45,894 nt of DNA from Caryophanales bacterium UBA2289 (GTDB lineage: Bacteria > Bacillota_I > Bacilli_A > Izemoplasmatales > Hujiaoplasmataceae): NCBI GenBank assembly GCA_002345505.1, contig DDWJ01000037.1, forward strand, positions 1 to 45,894. Direction: 5' to 3'. Of the stretch, positions 7,921 through 17,763 are shown in pieces; positions within the stretch are counted from its first letter, which is position 1, and each line of letters opens with the position of its first letter. The position numbers and the translations under genes are program-made. A model generated the notes under the pieces. It saw only the letters and a program-made list of their open reading frames with translations. It was not told where the DNA came from and did not search any database.

Positions 7921-8824
7921 TATCAGCTTTCCCCTTCATTACTCTAGTAATTTGCGAAGTAAGCAATCTTTTTATGTCTTTGTCTTCAATCATTGAAATA
8001 AATGGATTGGTATACCCGAATATAATCAACGATCTTGCTTGTTGTTCCGTTAAACCCCTACTCAATAAATAATATAGCTGCATCTCATCCATTTGCCCAA
8101 TAGCTGCGCCATGACTAGCCTCAACATTATATTCGTCAATGAATAGCTTTGGTTCAACTTCAATTTCACAACTGTCCGAAAGCATGATGCCTTTATTGCT
8201 TTGATGGGCTTTCGATAATTCATTGCCTTTGGCAATAAATCCTGACACTGAATATTTTAGTTTACTCTTATCGGTCGCTATCAAAGAGTTATTGATGTTT
8301 GAAACAGTTGATTTATTCAAATGTCTAACAAATTGATCAATATTAAACTTTGTGTCTTTATACCCAATATTTAACACTTCAACTTCTGCAGATGATTTTT
8401 TGCCATTAAGATTAATATTTGTTGAAAGACTTAAGTTTCCATTAAAGATTAGTGCACTCATCAATTTTAAACTGGCATTTTCATCCAAATTAAAATTGAG
8501 TTTTAAATTGAATTTGTTATTTCTTCTCGTGTTAAAGTTGGTGTATAGTTCTAAAGATGCATTTTCTTCAATATTAAACTCATATTCAATCTCAAGGTTT
8601 TTGCTTTGGTAAGTAATCAAGTAAATCCTTAAATTTAGGCCTTTATTAACTTCAAATACTAATTTTTCAGTTAAGTTATAATTTTCAATAAATACAAAAT
8701 AATCATTTTCTTTTTCAAAGTTTAAATGATTGTTTTTCTTGGATATTTTGGCTTTATTGATTACTTGTTCATTATCAAAGGCAATTAATGTTTTCTTTTC
8801 TTTTAAAAATTTAAGAATATTCAT
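7913..8824 (-). CDS. sufD: Fe-S assembly protein SufD (short)
   Basis: Paralogue of SufB that pairs with it over SufC in the scaffold complex. The C-terminal third carries the family pattern: SNKGIMLSDSCEIEVEPKL, then NVEASHGAAIGQMDEMQLYYLLSRGL and ARSLIIFGYTNPF. The Cys and the conserved His region, which together form the SufB-SufD interface, are present. At 303 residues it is clearly shorter than Bacillus SufD (about 430), the loss being in the divergent, low-complexity, Asn/Lys-rich N-terminal half. No frameshift is seen. Position between sufC and sufS confirms the identity. Confidence 0.93.
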   Translation of the reverse strand: MNILKFLKEKKTLIAFDNEQVINKAKISKKNNHLNFEKENDYFVFIENYNLTEKLVFEVNKGLNLRIYLITYQSKNLEIEYEFNIEENASLELYTNFNTRRNNKFNLKLNFNLDENASLKLMSALIFNGNLSLSTNINLNGKKSSAEVEVLNIGYKDTKFNIDQFVRHLNKSTVSNINNSLIATDKSKLKYSVSGFIAKGNELSKAHQSNKGIMLSDSCEIEVEPKLFIDEYNVEASHGAAIGQMDEMQLYYLLSRGLTEQQARSLIIFGYTNPFISMIEDKDIKRLLTSQITRVMKGKADNE

Positions 8825-8825
8825 A

Positions 8826-9626
8826 TTAATGTTTAGATGGGCAAACGCCTAAAGAATATGGTTTGATATCTTCATCTTCAATTCCTAATTCTTTCTTAAC
8901 CCAATCATAACCTTCCTGATCGATTCTTTTAATCAGTTCATCTTTTCCTGTTTTTACGATCTTACCATTAATCATGATATGAACAAAATCAGGAGTGATA
9001 TAATCCAGTAACCTTTGATAGTGTGTTATAAGAATTAAACCCAAATCATTTGATTTAAGTTCAGTAACATTTTGGCCAACTAATTTTAAAGCATCTACAT
9101 CTAGTCCAGAGTCAATTTCGTCCAAAAAAGCAAAACAAGGATTTAACATTTTCATTTGTAGAATTTCATTTCTTTTCTTCTCGCCGCCTGAAAAACCTTG
9201 ATTTAAAAAACGGTGTGCTAATCCCTGACCCATTTTCAAATCTTGGGATGCCTTTTCAAATTTTAGAATAAATTTTCCAATTCTTAAATGCTCATCTTTA
9301 CTCATTCTTGTTTGAACAGCAGCTTTTACAAAATCGAAGTTAGTAACTCCCGGAACCTCAATAGGATTCTGCATAGCTAAAAAAAGTCCTAATCGACTTC
9401 TTTCATCTACTGTCTTATCGATAATGCTTTCACCATCCAATAAAATATCGCCTGATTCAATTTTATAGCTAGGGTGCCCCATACATATCTGTGCCAGTGT
9501 TGATTTACCAGTACCGTTAGGCCCCATTATAGCGTGTGTTTCGCCACCATTAACTTTTAAGTTTAAACCTTTTAAGATTAAGTTATCTTCAATGGAGACG
9601 TACAAATCCTTAATTTCTAAGATCAT
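8826..9626 (-). CDS. sufC: Fe-S assembly ATPase SufC
   Basis: ABC-type ATPase that drives conformational change in SufBCD. Walker A is GPNGTGKST, the Q-loop is in LAMQNPIEVPGV, the signature is GFSGGEKKRNEILQM, Walker B is FAFLDEIDSGLD, and the switch His is in LITHYQRLLDYI. All are typical of SufC. A strong GGGAGG site lies seven bases before the chosen ATG (MILEIKDLY); an upstream in-frame extension of eight codons is not supported. It is the first gene of the sufC-D-S-U-B operon. Confidence 0.97.
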   Translation of the reverse strand: MILEIKDLYVSIEDNLILKGLNLKVNGGETHAIMGPNGTGKSTLAQICMGHPSYKIESGDILLDGESIIDKTVDERSRLGLFLAMQNPIEVPGVTNFDFVKAAVQTRMSKDEHLRIGKFILKFEKASQDLKMGQGLAHRFLNQGFSGGEKKRNEILQMKMLNPCFAFLDEIDSGLDVDALKLVGQNVTELKSNDLGLILITHYQRLLDYITPDFVHIMINGKIVKTGKDELIKRIDQEGYDWVKKELGIEDEDIKPYSLGVCPSKH

Positions 9627-9650
9627 GTTTATACCTCCCGCAAACACCAT

Positions 9651-9683
9651 AAATAGTTTATACTATTTAAAGTCTTTTTGCAA
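9651..9683 (-). promoter_or_regulatory. Probable suf operon promoter with a palindrome
   Basis: On the minus strand a -10-like TATAAA (9657-9662) lies 15 bp after a TTGCAA (9678-9683) that could serve as -35. The -10 sits inside a 7-bp inverted repeat, AAATAGT-N4-ACTATTT (9651-9668). The repeat may be a repressor site for SUF control, but no known regulator consensus was matched. Confidence 0.4.
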
Positions 9684-9720
9684 AAAATATGAATGAATTT
9701 TTATACCAAAAAAATTATGA

Positions 9721-9754
9721 AAAAGAAAAGAGATTCTTTTCTTTAAGAATCTCT
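9721..9754 (-). terminator. Terminator after the MgtC-family gene
   Basis: A 10-bp stem (AGAGATTCTT/AAGAATCTCT) with a 6-nt loop is followed on the minus strand by a T-rich tail. It separates the MgtC-like gene from the suf promoter. Confidence 0.85.
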
Positions 9755-9755
9755 A

Positions 9756-10307
9756 TTATTCGTCTACTGGTTGTGATCCGATTATTTCTGGACTTTGTTG
9801 ATGTTTCAAAGAAGTTTTCTCTAATACTTTTCTAAATAAGGTTAAGAAAATTAGAGAGAAAATCGAAATTACCGCTCCGATTATATACGCACCCATTCCA
9901 AATGCTAAACCGATCATTGCGGCTAACCATAGAGTTGCGGCAGTTGTTAGTCCATAAATACCATTTCTGGTTTTTAGAATCGTTCCAGCGCCTAAGAACC
10001 CAACACCGGTAACTACTTGAGCGATAACTCTTTGTCTTTGAATTTGAATTTCTATATAATATCCGACATTTTCATAAAGTGCTTGTGTAGTCGCAATTGC
10101 ATCATAGTAAAGAGCATCCTGTAAAATCGCAATTCCTGCAGCTCCGAAAGCTACCATTAAATGGGTTGTCACACCGGCAATTTTGTGGCGCATCTGTCTT
10201 TCCAAACCGATAATACCAACAAAAACTGCTGTTAGTAACATTCTGGTCATTATTTCGAGAATTCCTGGACCATTATCCAAAAAATTAGTTATAAATGATA
10301 AAAACAT
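9756..10307 (-). CDS. MgtC/SapB-family membrane protein
   Basis: An integral membrane protein of 183 residues with about four hydrophobic helices. It carries the family signature IGLERQMRHKIAGVTTHLMV followed by GAAGIAIL, then VVTGVGFLGAGTIL and TTAATLWLAAMIGLAFGMG. These fit the MgtC/SapB fold, linked in other bacteria to magnesium homeostasis or modulation of ATP synthase. The C-terminal ACT-like domain of the longer MgtC proteins is missing, so this is the short SapB/YhiD-like form. It lies next to a cation efflux gene, and no terminator was seen in the 69-bp gap, so the two may be cotranscribed. The transported substrate cannot be told. Confidence 0.88.
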   Translation of the reverse strand: MFLSFITNFLDNGPGILEIMTRMLLTAVFVGIIGLERQMRHKIAGVTTHLMVAFGAAGIAILQDALYYDAIATTQALYENVGYYIEIQIQRQRVIAQVVTGVGFLGAGTILKTRNGIYGLTTAATLWLAAMIGLAFGMGAYIIGAVISIFSLIFLTLFRKVLEKTSLKHQQSPEIIGSQPVDE

Positions 10308-10376
10308 TTAACTCACTCCTTTAGCAAGTATTTTCTTATGTGTGATTCATTATTATATCACTAAGGTTAGGTTTTA

Positions 10377-11285
10377 TCAACTTGATTTTGATTTTCTTTC
10401 TTTTTCACTTGGATTGACATGAATCATACAATGAATAACGTCGGATATTCTATCTTCAATATCATCATGGATAGTTTCAGCTATCTGATGAGCTTCTTCA
10501 AGCGAAAGATTTTTGTCCAAAGAGACTTCCAAATCAACGTAATATTTTACCCCAAACATCCTAGTTTTAATCTCATCAATTTTGATGACATTTTTGTTTT
10601 CTAATACAATTTTTCTAATTCTATTAACTTGCTCATTGTCCGCAGATTCATCTACGACTTGTGATACTCCGGTTTTCACAATAAGAAAACCTAACTTAAG
10701 GATAAAGAAAACAATAAACAAAGAAGCTAAAGGATCTAAAAATCCCCAACCGAAAATTGCTCCTAAGATACCAACTAAAGCTCCAAGGCTTGTTAGAGTA
10801 TCAGATCTATGATCCCATGCTTGAGCCATCAAGGCCTGAGAACTAGCTTTTTTAGCATCTACTTTTGTCTTGCGGTATAAAAACTCCTTCACAACTAAAG
10901 TAATGCCAACGACAACGATTGTATACCATGCAGGAACAACAATAACAAGATTATTGAAAACTACATCGTAGAGTTTAATCGCTGCATTCTTACCTACTTC
11001 AAAGGCTGTTACAATCAAAGCAAATCCTAAAAAGATTGAAATCATGCTGTCAAATTTATCATGACCATATGGATGAGTTTCATCTCTTTCTTTCTTAGAA
11101 AATTTAGCTGAAATAAAAACAATTAAATTAGTTGCAATATCACTTATTGAGTTAATAGCATCCGTAATCAAAACGCTAGACTTGCCAATGATTCCCCCTA
11201 GTAATTTAATTATTGCTAAAAATCCATTAGCAAATATTGTTAAAATTGTATTTTTCTTAATGATTCTTTCTTCAATTTTTTTCAT
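10377..11285 (-). CDS. Cation diffusion facilitator (metal efflux)
   Basis: A proton-coupled divalent cation exporter of 302 residues with six predicted helices. Helix 2 has the metal-site spacing D-x3-S-x2-D (DAINSISD), and helix 5 has the matching AWDHRSD, i.e. H-x3-D. HPYGHDKFDSM follows the second helix, as in the family. The C-terminal cytosolic ferredoxin-like domain includes VDLEVSLDKNLSLEEAHQIAE and ends with the His-containing VIHCMIHVNP. The HxxxD plus DxxxxxxD combination suggests Zn/Mn/Fe-type transport; the specific metal is not decided by sequence. It stops with TGA. Confidence 0.9.
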   Translation of the reverse strand: MKKIEERIIKKNTILTIFANGFLAIIKLLGGIIGKSSVLITDAINSISDIATNLIVFISAKFSKKERDETHPYGHDKFDSMISIFLGFALIVTAFEVGKNAAIKLYDVVFNNLVIVVPAWYTIVVVGITLVVKEFLYRKTKVDAKKASSQALMAQAWDHRSDTLTSLGALVGILGAIFGWGFLDPLASLFIVFFILKLGFLIVKTGVSQVVDESADNEQVNRIRKIVLENKNVIKIDEIKTRMFGVKYYVDLEVSLDKNLSLEEAHQIAETIHDDIEDRISDVIHCMIHVNPSEKERKSKSS

Positions 11286-11301
11286 GTTTTATCCTTAATT
11301 G

Positions 11302-11330
11302 AAAAGTGCGAGGGTTAAATCCCGCACTTA
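11302..11330 (-). terminator. Terminator after the PrsA-like lipoprotein gene
   Basis: A 7-bp stem (AAGTGCG/CGCACTT), with further GG/CC pairing inside, is followed by a short T-run on the minus strand, directly after the lipoprotein stop. Confidence 0.7.
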
Positions 11331-11337
11331 ATTTATT

Positions 11338-13944
11338 TTATCTAATGTCTAGTTCCAAAAACATTTGACGACCATAGATATCACTTAATTGATTTAAAAT
11401 TGCTTCTAACTGAGCGGCATCTCCATCAAAGAAATCAGGATTAGCATTAATGAAGTCACCTAATAATAATTCGTCAGCTACTCCTACATTCAAGTATCCG
11501 ACAACATATAATGCATCATGCAACTTCGAAGCGAATTCTTTGAAAGCGGCGTTAACTGAAGCTGGAATTGAAGGTCTAACAAAACCATATTGATCTTCTA
11601 AATTAACTGAACCAAATGATATAACACTAAAACGGTATTGAGCATAAAGTTTAAATTGCTCGAAGGAAATAAATTGAGAATCATTTTCAATACCTTCTGT
11701 GAAGTTTGGTACATTTTCATCATTATATGTCATTTCAAACTCAGCACTAGGCATTTCAAAAACACTACCTTTTTCTGCTTTAATTAAATGTAAGCCATAA
11801 GATGTTTCAAGTAATGAGCTATCCATTAAGAAAGCTTCATCTAAGTTCTCTTCTAGGTTATATAATTGATACATTTCAATTAATCTATCAACGAATGCCT
11901 CTTCATATTTGTTTGTGGTAGTTGCGTAAGTTAAAGAGCTTGATGTTGATAGGTTTTCTGTTAAGATATAGAATCCATAGGACTTAAATTCACCCCAAGT
12001 TTCATCTGATCTTAAAGCTTGTTTATAATCACTTACTAATGTTGTAAAAGAATTTTCACTATCTTCAAGATATGTTCTAATAGCTAATTCAAAAGCTTCA
12101 AGCTTAGCATCGTGAGCTAATTTTTCTTCTTCACCTAGTTCTTCATAGAAGTCACTATACTTGTCAGGTGAACCGTCTTCATTTCTATCCATATAAATCA
12201 ATAAATGATTTACTTTTAAACTGAAATAATTGTCATAATAAGGTTCCATCATTTCAATTAATGAGTTTAAAACATCATAATCATTTTCTTGGATTAAATC
12301 AAAGATATATAAAGGTTGAAGGGTTGATTTGATGTAATAATTATTAATCATTTCTTCCATATTTTTAACGCCATAGGCAAGGTATAAGTATTCTTCGAAA
12401 GTATAATAAGAAGCATACATACTGCCTTCAAATTGAGCTTTCATTGTTTCGTATGCATTAATATGTTCAACCATTTTAGCTGATTCATTTTTTTCGTAAT
12501 CATATTCACAAGTAGCTGTATCCAAGCAATATACTGTTTCATAATGAGCATTCATTAAAGCTTTAATTTGAGCAGTATGAAGTAAATACATTCCTGCATT
12601 TCTATTCATAGCATATGCAAAGAACTCGTTAGCTGAGATTGTTTTATCATCATAAGAAGCCACTATTGAAGAACTGCCTTCTTGATCAATTTCAAATGTT
12701 GTATCAATTGCTTTATAATCTGTAGCCAAATAGTAATCATGAATTCTTAGTTCGTGCATAGCTCTTAATTCAGCCATTCTTCTTGGAATGAAACTTGAAG
12801 AACTAAAGTTTAAATCAATAATTTCTTGTTGGACTTCATTATATAGATCTTCGCCAATAATAGCCACAAGTTCATCTTTTGTTCCATCAAAATCTTCGGT
12901 ATCAAACTTTTCTTGTGCTGTTAAGTTAAGAATCATGTAATAAGCTGTATCTCTTCCAGAATAGAATCTTTCAGGTTTGTAAGTATAATAAGCAGTCATA
13001 TCTTCTTCAGACTCATAATCTTCATAATTACCTAGTGAAGTAAAAATAAATTCAGCTAAAGATTTATTGAAACCAGAAATATCGTCATAATTTAAAGTCA
13101 AATCTTCATTTTCAAGTAAATCTTGATAGGTTGATGTTTCTTCGATCTCTGTTCTGAATCCAGAATAAACGTCATTATACATCTTTAAGAAATATTCTAA
13201 TACTTCCGCATCATTTAACTCTTGAGTGTTAGTTTCATCCAACAGATAAGATGGCACTTCTTCTAATGGTTTTTCACCAGTATAAATCAAGATTTTACCA
13301 TTCTTGCTAATAAGATTGTAACTTCTCATAATTCTTGATGCATCAGCTTCAGATTCAAACTTAATCTTAATTGATTGGATATCATCTTCATATGTTACAT
13401 CATAATATTGAGCTATTTGATTAGGACCAATATACCATGTTTCTTCCGCTGCTTCTTCACTTGTCATATAATCAATGACATAATTTTCTCTAGCGATTAC
13501 TAGACGAACATAATCATCGATTTCTGATTCTTGATAACCAAGTAAAAACATTTGGTCAATGAAGTTTTGAATTCTTTCTTGACGAGTTTCTTCATCAAGA
13601 TCATCGATAACTTCTTGATCATCAGTATCATAAGTTAATTTTAGTCTTTTGTTATCAATTTCAGTTTGTGTTACTTCTAAAATATAGTCAGATAAAAGAT
13701 CGGTGTCAATCATAGCTAATAATTGATTTAAACCATCATTAACCTTTACGCTGTTATATAATTCCTGATAAGTTATTTCATAGTCATCGGTACTATAGAA
13801 AACTTTATCTGGATTTGATATTTCCGGTATTAATGTCTGGTCCGGAGTAAATTCTGTAGTCTCACCACCACCACAAGCAACCAAAGCTACTCCTAAAAGT
13901 GTGATTAGTGCTAAAGTTGTGATTTTTTTAGTCAAATTAAACAT
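11338..13944 (-). CDS. Large PrsA/SurA-like foldase lipoprotein
   Basis: An 868-residue surface lipoprotein. The signal peptide ends in a lipobox with Cys24 (LVAC followed by GGGE). Two helical SurA-N-like regions (roughly residues 60-180 and 440-570) flank a less clear middle. Residues about 575-722 follow the parvulin rotamase pattern: VNHLLIYMD, a long acidic helix, FTTLVSDYKQAL, and a closing TSYGLHLIKAEKG. It probably assists folding of exported proteins outside the membrane, fitting a cell that exports very large surface proteins. It is about three times the size of Bacillus PrsA and highly acidic. The catalytic loop is divergent, so isomerase activity is uncertain. Confidence 0.72.
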   Translation of the reverse strand: MFNLTKKITTLALITLLGVALVACGGGETTEFTPDQTLIPEISNPDKVFYSTDDYEITYQELYNSVKVNDGLNQLLAMIDTDLLSDYILEVTQTEIDNKRLKLTYDTDDQEVIDDLDEETRQERIQNFIDQMFLLGYQESEIDDYVRLVIARENYVIDYMTSEEAAEETWYIGPNQIAQYYDVTYEDDIQSIKIKFESEADASRIMRSYNLISKNGKILIYTGEKPLEEVPSYLLDETNTQELNDAEVLEYFLKMYNDVYSGFRTEIEETSTYQDLLENEDLTLNYDDISGFNKSLAEFIFTSLGNYEDYESEEDMTAYYTYKPERFYSGRDTAYYMILNLTAQEKFDTEDFDGTKDELVAIIGEDLYNEVQQEIIDLNFSSSSFIPRRMAELRAMHELRIHDYYLATDYKAIDTTFEIDQEGSSSIVASYDDKTISANEFFAYAMNRNAGMYLLHTAQIKALMNAHYETVYCLDTATCEYDYEKNESAKMVEHINAYETMKAQFEGSMYASYYTFEEYLYLAYGVKNMEEMINNYYIKSTLQPLYIFDLIQENDYDVLNSLIEMMEPYYDNYFSLKVNHLLIYMDRNEDGSPDKYSDFYEELGEEEKLAHDAKLEAFELAIRTYLEDSENSFTTLVSDYKQALRSDETWGEFKSYGFYILTENLSTSSSLTYATTTNKYEEAFVDRLIEMYQLYNLEENLDEAFLMDSSLLETSYGLHLIKAEKGSVFEMPSAEFEMTYNDENVPNFTEGIENDSQFISFEQFKLYAQYRFSVISFGSVNLEDQYGFVRPSIPASVNAAFKEFASKLHDALYVVGYLNVGVADELLLGDFINANPDFFDGDAAQLEAILNQLSDIYGRQMFLELDIR

Positions 13945-14049
13945 GTTAAAAACTCCTTTTAAATTCAGATGTCTTATATATTATATAACAAATCTTCTAA
14001 ATATTGAAATCTTTTTTAGCGTTTTAAGTGTTTTATCACAAAAATTTCT

Positions 14050-14089
14050 TTTTTGTAAAAAAGAAAACACCTTAATCGCTTAAGGTGTT
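14050..14089 (-). terminator. Terminator of nifJ
   Basis: A perfect 10-bp stem (AACACCTTAA/TTAAGGTGTT) with a 4-nt loop is followed on the minus strand by a long T-rich tract. Confidence 0.9.
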
Positions 14090-14108
14090 GTCTGTTTTTG
14101 GCTTTATA

Positions 14109-17100
14109 TTACTCAATAACTTCAGAATAATCAGCGGCTGCCATTCTCTTATACATTGCCCATCTACGTTTAGCGTCGATGATATTTGCATGTAATAATC
14201 TTTCTGCAGCTTCTGGATTAGATTTAAGTAATTGTTGGTAACGATTTTCGCTTAATAAGAAGTCATGATATTTTTCCCATTGTGGTTCTTTTGAATCGAT
14301 TTGTAGAGGGTTTTTGCCTTCTGCGATTCTTCTTGGATCATATCTAAATGTTGGCCAATATCCACATTCTGTAGCTAGTTTTGCTTGTTGGTGTGAATTA
14401 CCTAAACCACCATTGATTCCATGAGCGATACATGGTGAGTAAGCAATGATTAGAGAAGGTCCTGGATAGCTTTCAGCTTCTTTCATAGCTTTCATAACTT
14501 GAGTCGCGTTAGCACCGTGGCTGATAGCAGCTACGTAAACACTTTCGTAAGTCATTGCTTGAGCAGCTAAGTCTTTCTTCTTACCTGGTTTACCAGCAGC
14601 GGTAAACTTAGCGATTGATCCAGCACGAGCTGATTTAGAAGATTGTCCACCAGTATTTGAATAAACTTCAGTATCTAATACTAAGATATTAACGTCTTCT
14701 GTATTGGCGATAACATGGTCTAATCCACCATAACCGATATCATATGCCCATCCGTCTCCACCGATGATCCATTGTGATTGTCTAACGAAATGTTCTTTAA
14801 CTTCTAATAATTGTTTTGCGGAATCAGAATTAGATTTTTCTAGTAATGGAACTATCTTCTTGTAAAGTTCTAATGTCTTGTCGCCGTCTTCTCTATTTTC
14901 AATCCATTCATTCAATAATGCTTTTAATTCATCATCGAAATCTTTTTGGTTTGAAGCAATAATTGTTTGCATTCTATCTCTGATTGTATCTTGAGCAATC
15001 TTCATACCGAATCCATATTCTGCATTGTCTTCGAATAAACTGTTAGCCCAAGCTGGTCCACGACCATCTGCGTTAGTTGTATAAGGTGAAGCTGGGAATG
15101 AAGCACCATAAATTGATGAACATCCGGTAGCGTTCGCAATAATCATTCTTTCGCCGAATAGTTGAGTAGCAAATCTGATGTATGGTGTTTCTCCACAACC
15201 AGCACAAGCTCCTGAGAATTCAAATAATGGTTGATTGAATACAGTGTTTTTATAAGTATTTCTTCCTACTAGTTCTCCCTTATAAGGAACTTCATTATAT
15301 AGGTAGTCAGCTAGGATGTGTTCTTTAGCTTCGATTCTGTCTTGAATTGGACTCATCTTCAATGCTTTTGTAGGAGCTGGACATGTGTTAACACAAACCA
15401 TACATCCTGTACAGTCAAGAATTGATACTTCGATACGGTATTTTAATCCTTCCAAACCTTTACCTTTTGCATCAACCCATTCAGCATCTACTGGGGCGTT
15501 TTTAACTTCTTCATCAGTCGCTAGAATCGCTCTAATACATGCATGTGGACATGCATAAGCACATTGGTTACATTGGATACAGTTTTCACTAATCCAAGTA
15601 GAAACTTCTTCAGCTACACCACGTTTTTCATAACGAGATGTACCATTAGGAATTTGACCGTCTTCAATACCTAAGAAGGCAGATGTAGGTAAATCATAAC
15701 CATTGATTGCATTAACTGTATCAGCGATATTTCTTACGAAATCAGGACGATTTTCATCTAAAGATACTTCAGTCTTTAAGTCAGCCCATTCAGGTTTAAC
15801 TTTAATTTCTACTAAGCCTTCAGCACCTAAATCAACTGCTTTGTAGTTCATTTGAACGATGTCTTCACCTTTTCTTTCAAATGACTTTTTAGCGTATGAT
15901 TTCATAGCTTCTTGAGCTTTTTCATACTTCATGATTTGTTCATTAAGTTTGAAGAAAGCTGATTGCATAATTGTTGATACTAATTTCACTTCACCGATTT
16001 CTTTTGCTAATTTATAAGCATCGATGATGAATAATTTAGCTTCTTTTTTAGCTAAAATTTTCTTTACTTTATCTGGTAAATAACTTTCGATTTCATCTGG
16101 AGTCTTTGTAGTAGAAAGTAAGAATCTACCACCTTTTCTAATACCTTTGATAAGATCGAATCTTGTTAAGTAACTTTCTTGTGAACATGATACGAAATGA
16201 GGATGGTTAACTAAGTAAGTTGAACGAATTGGGTTTTTACCAAAACGTAAATGCATTCTTGTAACCCCACCGCTCTTCTTAGAATCGTAAGATGCGTAAG
16301 CTTGACCATAAAGGTCTGTATAATCACCAATTATCTTAGAGATGTTCTTAACAGCACCAACTGTACCGTCACTACCTAAACCAAAGAATAATAATTCTGT
16401 TGTATCAGGATCAGTAACGTCTGTAGCGTCTGTTTCTTCTAAACTAGAATGTAAAACATCATCAACGATACCGATTGTGAAGTTGCTCTTCATTTCATTT
16501 TTAAGGTTGTTATAAACTGCAAAGATTTGAGATGGAGTAGTATCTTTTGAAGATAATCCATAACGTCCACCGATGATTGCTGGTTGTTTTTCGCGATCAT
16601 AGAAGATTGATTTAACATCTACAAATAATGGTTCTCCTGCAGATCCAGCTTCTTTTGTTCTATCTAATACAGCGATTCTTTCAACTGTAGAAGGTAATAC
16701 GTTAAAGAAGTATTTGCTTGAGAAAGGACGGTATAAGTGAACAGAAATCAAACCAACTTTTTCGCCTTTTTCTAATAAATTATCGATAACTTCTTTAATA
16801 GTTTCAGTAACTGAACCCATAGCTACGATAATATCAGTAGCGTCTTTAGCGCCGTAATAATTAAATGGTTTGTATTCTCTTCCTGTTTCTTTAGAAATTT
16901 CTTCCATGTAAGAATTTACTACATCAGGAATTGGTAAATAGAATTGTTCTTGAACTTCTTTTGCTTGGAAATAAACGTCATCGTTTTGAGCAGTACCCAT
17001 AGTTTTAGGTTTAGCTGAATTTAACGCTCTAGCTCTGAATTTCTTGACAGCTTCTTTATCTAACAATCTGTCAAAAACATCATATGGCATAACTTCGATT

Positions 17101-17651
17101 TTATTAACTTCATGAGAAGTTCTGAAACCATCGAAGAAATGTAAGAAAGGTATGCTAGTTTTTATAGCTGCTAAATGTGCGATACCACCAAGATCCATTG
17201 TTTCTTGAACAGAACCAGAAGCAAGCATTGCAAAACCTGTCATTCTTGCTGCGTAAATATCTTGATGATCACCGAAAATTGACAATGCGTGAGCAGCAAT
17301 TGAGCGCGCTGCTACATGGATAACGCCTGGTAATAATTCCCCAGCGATTTTGTACATATTCGGAATCTTAAGCAATAATCCTTGTGATGCGGTATAAGTC
17401 GTTGTCAAAGCCCCAGCCATTAACGAACCATGAACAGTAGCTGCAGCTCCTGCTTCTGATTGCATCTCTACAACCTTCACAGGCATTCCGAAAAGATTCT
17501 TCTTTCCTTCTGCCGCCCATTGGTCAACGTATTCTGGAATTGGAGATGACGGTGTAATTGGATAAATACCTGCAACTTCTGTAAAAGCATATGAAGTATA
17601 TGCAGCTGCTTGGTTTCCATCCATTGACTGATAAACTTTTTTTGTTGTCAT
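14109..17651 (-). CDS. nifJ: Pyruvate:ferredoxin (flavodoxin) oxidoreductase
   Basis: Oxidises pyruvate to acetyl-CoA and CO2 with reduced ferredoxin, the key anaerobic pyruvate-splitting step. The 1180-residue protein is the fused single-chain form. The N-terminal domain starts AYTSYAFTEVAGIYPITPSSP. Two 4Fe-4S motifs follow: CIQCNQCAYACPHAC near residue 685 and CTGCMVCVNTCP near 747. The proximal-cluster/TPP domain has GACAGCGETPY near 820, NATGCSSIYGAS, and GGDGWAYDIGYGGLDHV near 970 with the TPP/Mg motif. The start chosen has AGGAGG six bases upstream; an 18-codon upstream extension lies in the leader. It has its own promoter and terminator and so is a single-gene unit. Confidence 0.97.
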   Translation of the reverse strand: MTTKKVYQSMDGNQAAAYTSYAFTEVAGIYPITPSSPIPEYVDQWAAEGKKNLFGMPVKVVEMQSEAGAAATVHGSLMAGALTTTYTASQGLLLKIPNMYKIAGELLPGVIHVAARSIAAHALSIFGDHQDIYAARMTGFAMLASGSVQETMDLGGIAHLAAIKTSIPFLHFFDGFRTSHEVNKIEVMPYDVFDRLLDKEAVKKFRARALNSAKPKTMGTAQNDDVYFQAKEVQEQFYLPIPDVVNSYMEEISKETGREYKPFNYYGAKDATDIIVAMGSVTETIKEVIDNLLEKGEKVGLISVHLYRPFSSKYFFNVLPSTVERIAVLDRTKEAGSAGEPLFVDVKSIFYDREKQPAIIGGRYGLSSKDTTPSQIFAVYNNLKNEMKSNFTIGIVDDVLHSSLEETDATDVTDPDTTELLFFGLGSDGTVGAVKNISKIIGDYTDLYGQAYASYDSKKSGGVTRMHLRFGKNPIRSTYLVNHPHFVSCSQESYLTRFDLIKGIRKGGRFLLSTTKTPDEIESYLPDKVKKILAKKEAKLFIIDAYKLAKEIGEVKLVSTIMQSAFFKLNEQIMKYEKAQEAMKSYAKKSFERKGEDIVQMNYKAVDLGAEGLVEIKVKPEWADLKTEVSLDENRPDFVRNIADTVNAINGYDLPTSAFLGIEDGQIPNGTSRYEKRGVAEEVSTWISENCIQCNQCAYACPHACIRAILATDEEVKNAPVDAEWVDAKGKGLEGLKYRIEVSILDCTGCMVCVNTCPAPTKALKMSPIQDRIEAKEHILADYLYNEVPYKGELVGRNTYKNTVFNQPLFEFSGACAGCGETPYIRFATQLFGERMIIANATGCSSIYGASFPASPYTTNADGRGPAWANSLFEDNAEYGFGMKIAQDTIRDRMQTIIASNQKDFDDELKALLNEWIENREDGDKTLELYKKIVPLLEKSNSDSAKQLLEVKEHFVRQSQWIIGGDGWAYDIGYGGLDHVIANTEDVNILVLDTEVYSNTGGQSSKSARAGSIAKFTAAGKPGKKKDLAAQAMTYESVYVAAISHGANATQVMKAMKEAESYPGPSLIIAYSPCIAHGINGGLGNSHQQAKLATECGYWPTFRYDPRRIAEGKNPLQIDSKEPQWEKYHDFLLSENRYQQLLKSNPEAAERLLHANIIDAKRRWAMYKRMAAADYSEVIE

Positions 17652-17708
17652 AAACAACCTCCTATATATATTTTGCTGATAGTTATTCAGCACATAATCG
17701 TTCATCTT

Positions 17709-17737
17709 ATTATAACTTAAAATAGACTTAAAAACAA
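17709..17737 (-). promoter_or_regulatory. nifJ promoter
   Basis: Minus-strand TTGTTT (17732-17737) and a consensus TATAAT (17709-17714) are separated by 17 bp. They lie about 60 bp before the nifJ start. The leader contains a 6-bp hairpin, TGCTGA/TCAGCA, just before the ribosome site. Confidence 0.7.
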
Positions 17738-17763
17738 TTGCAATTTTTTCTTATTTTATTCAC

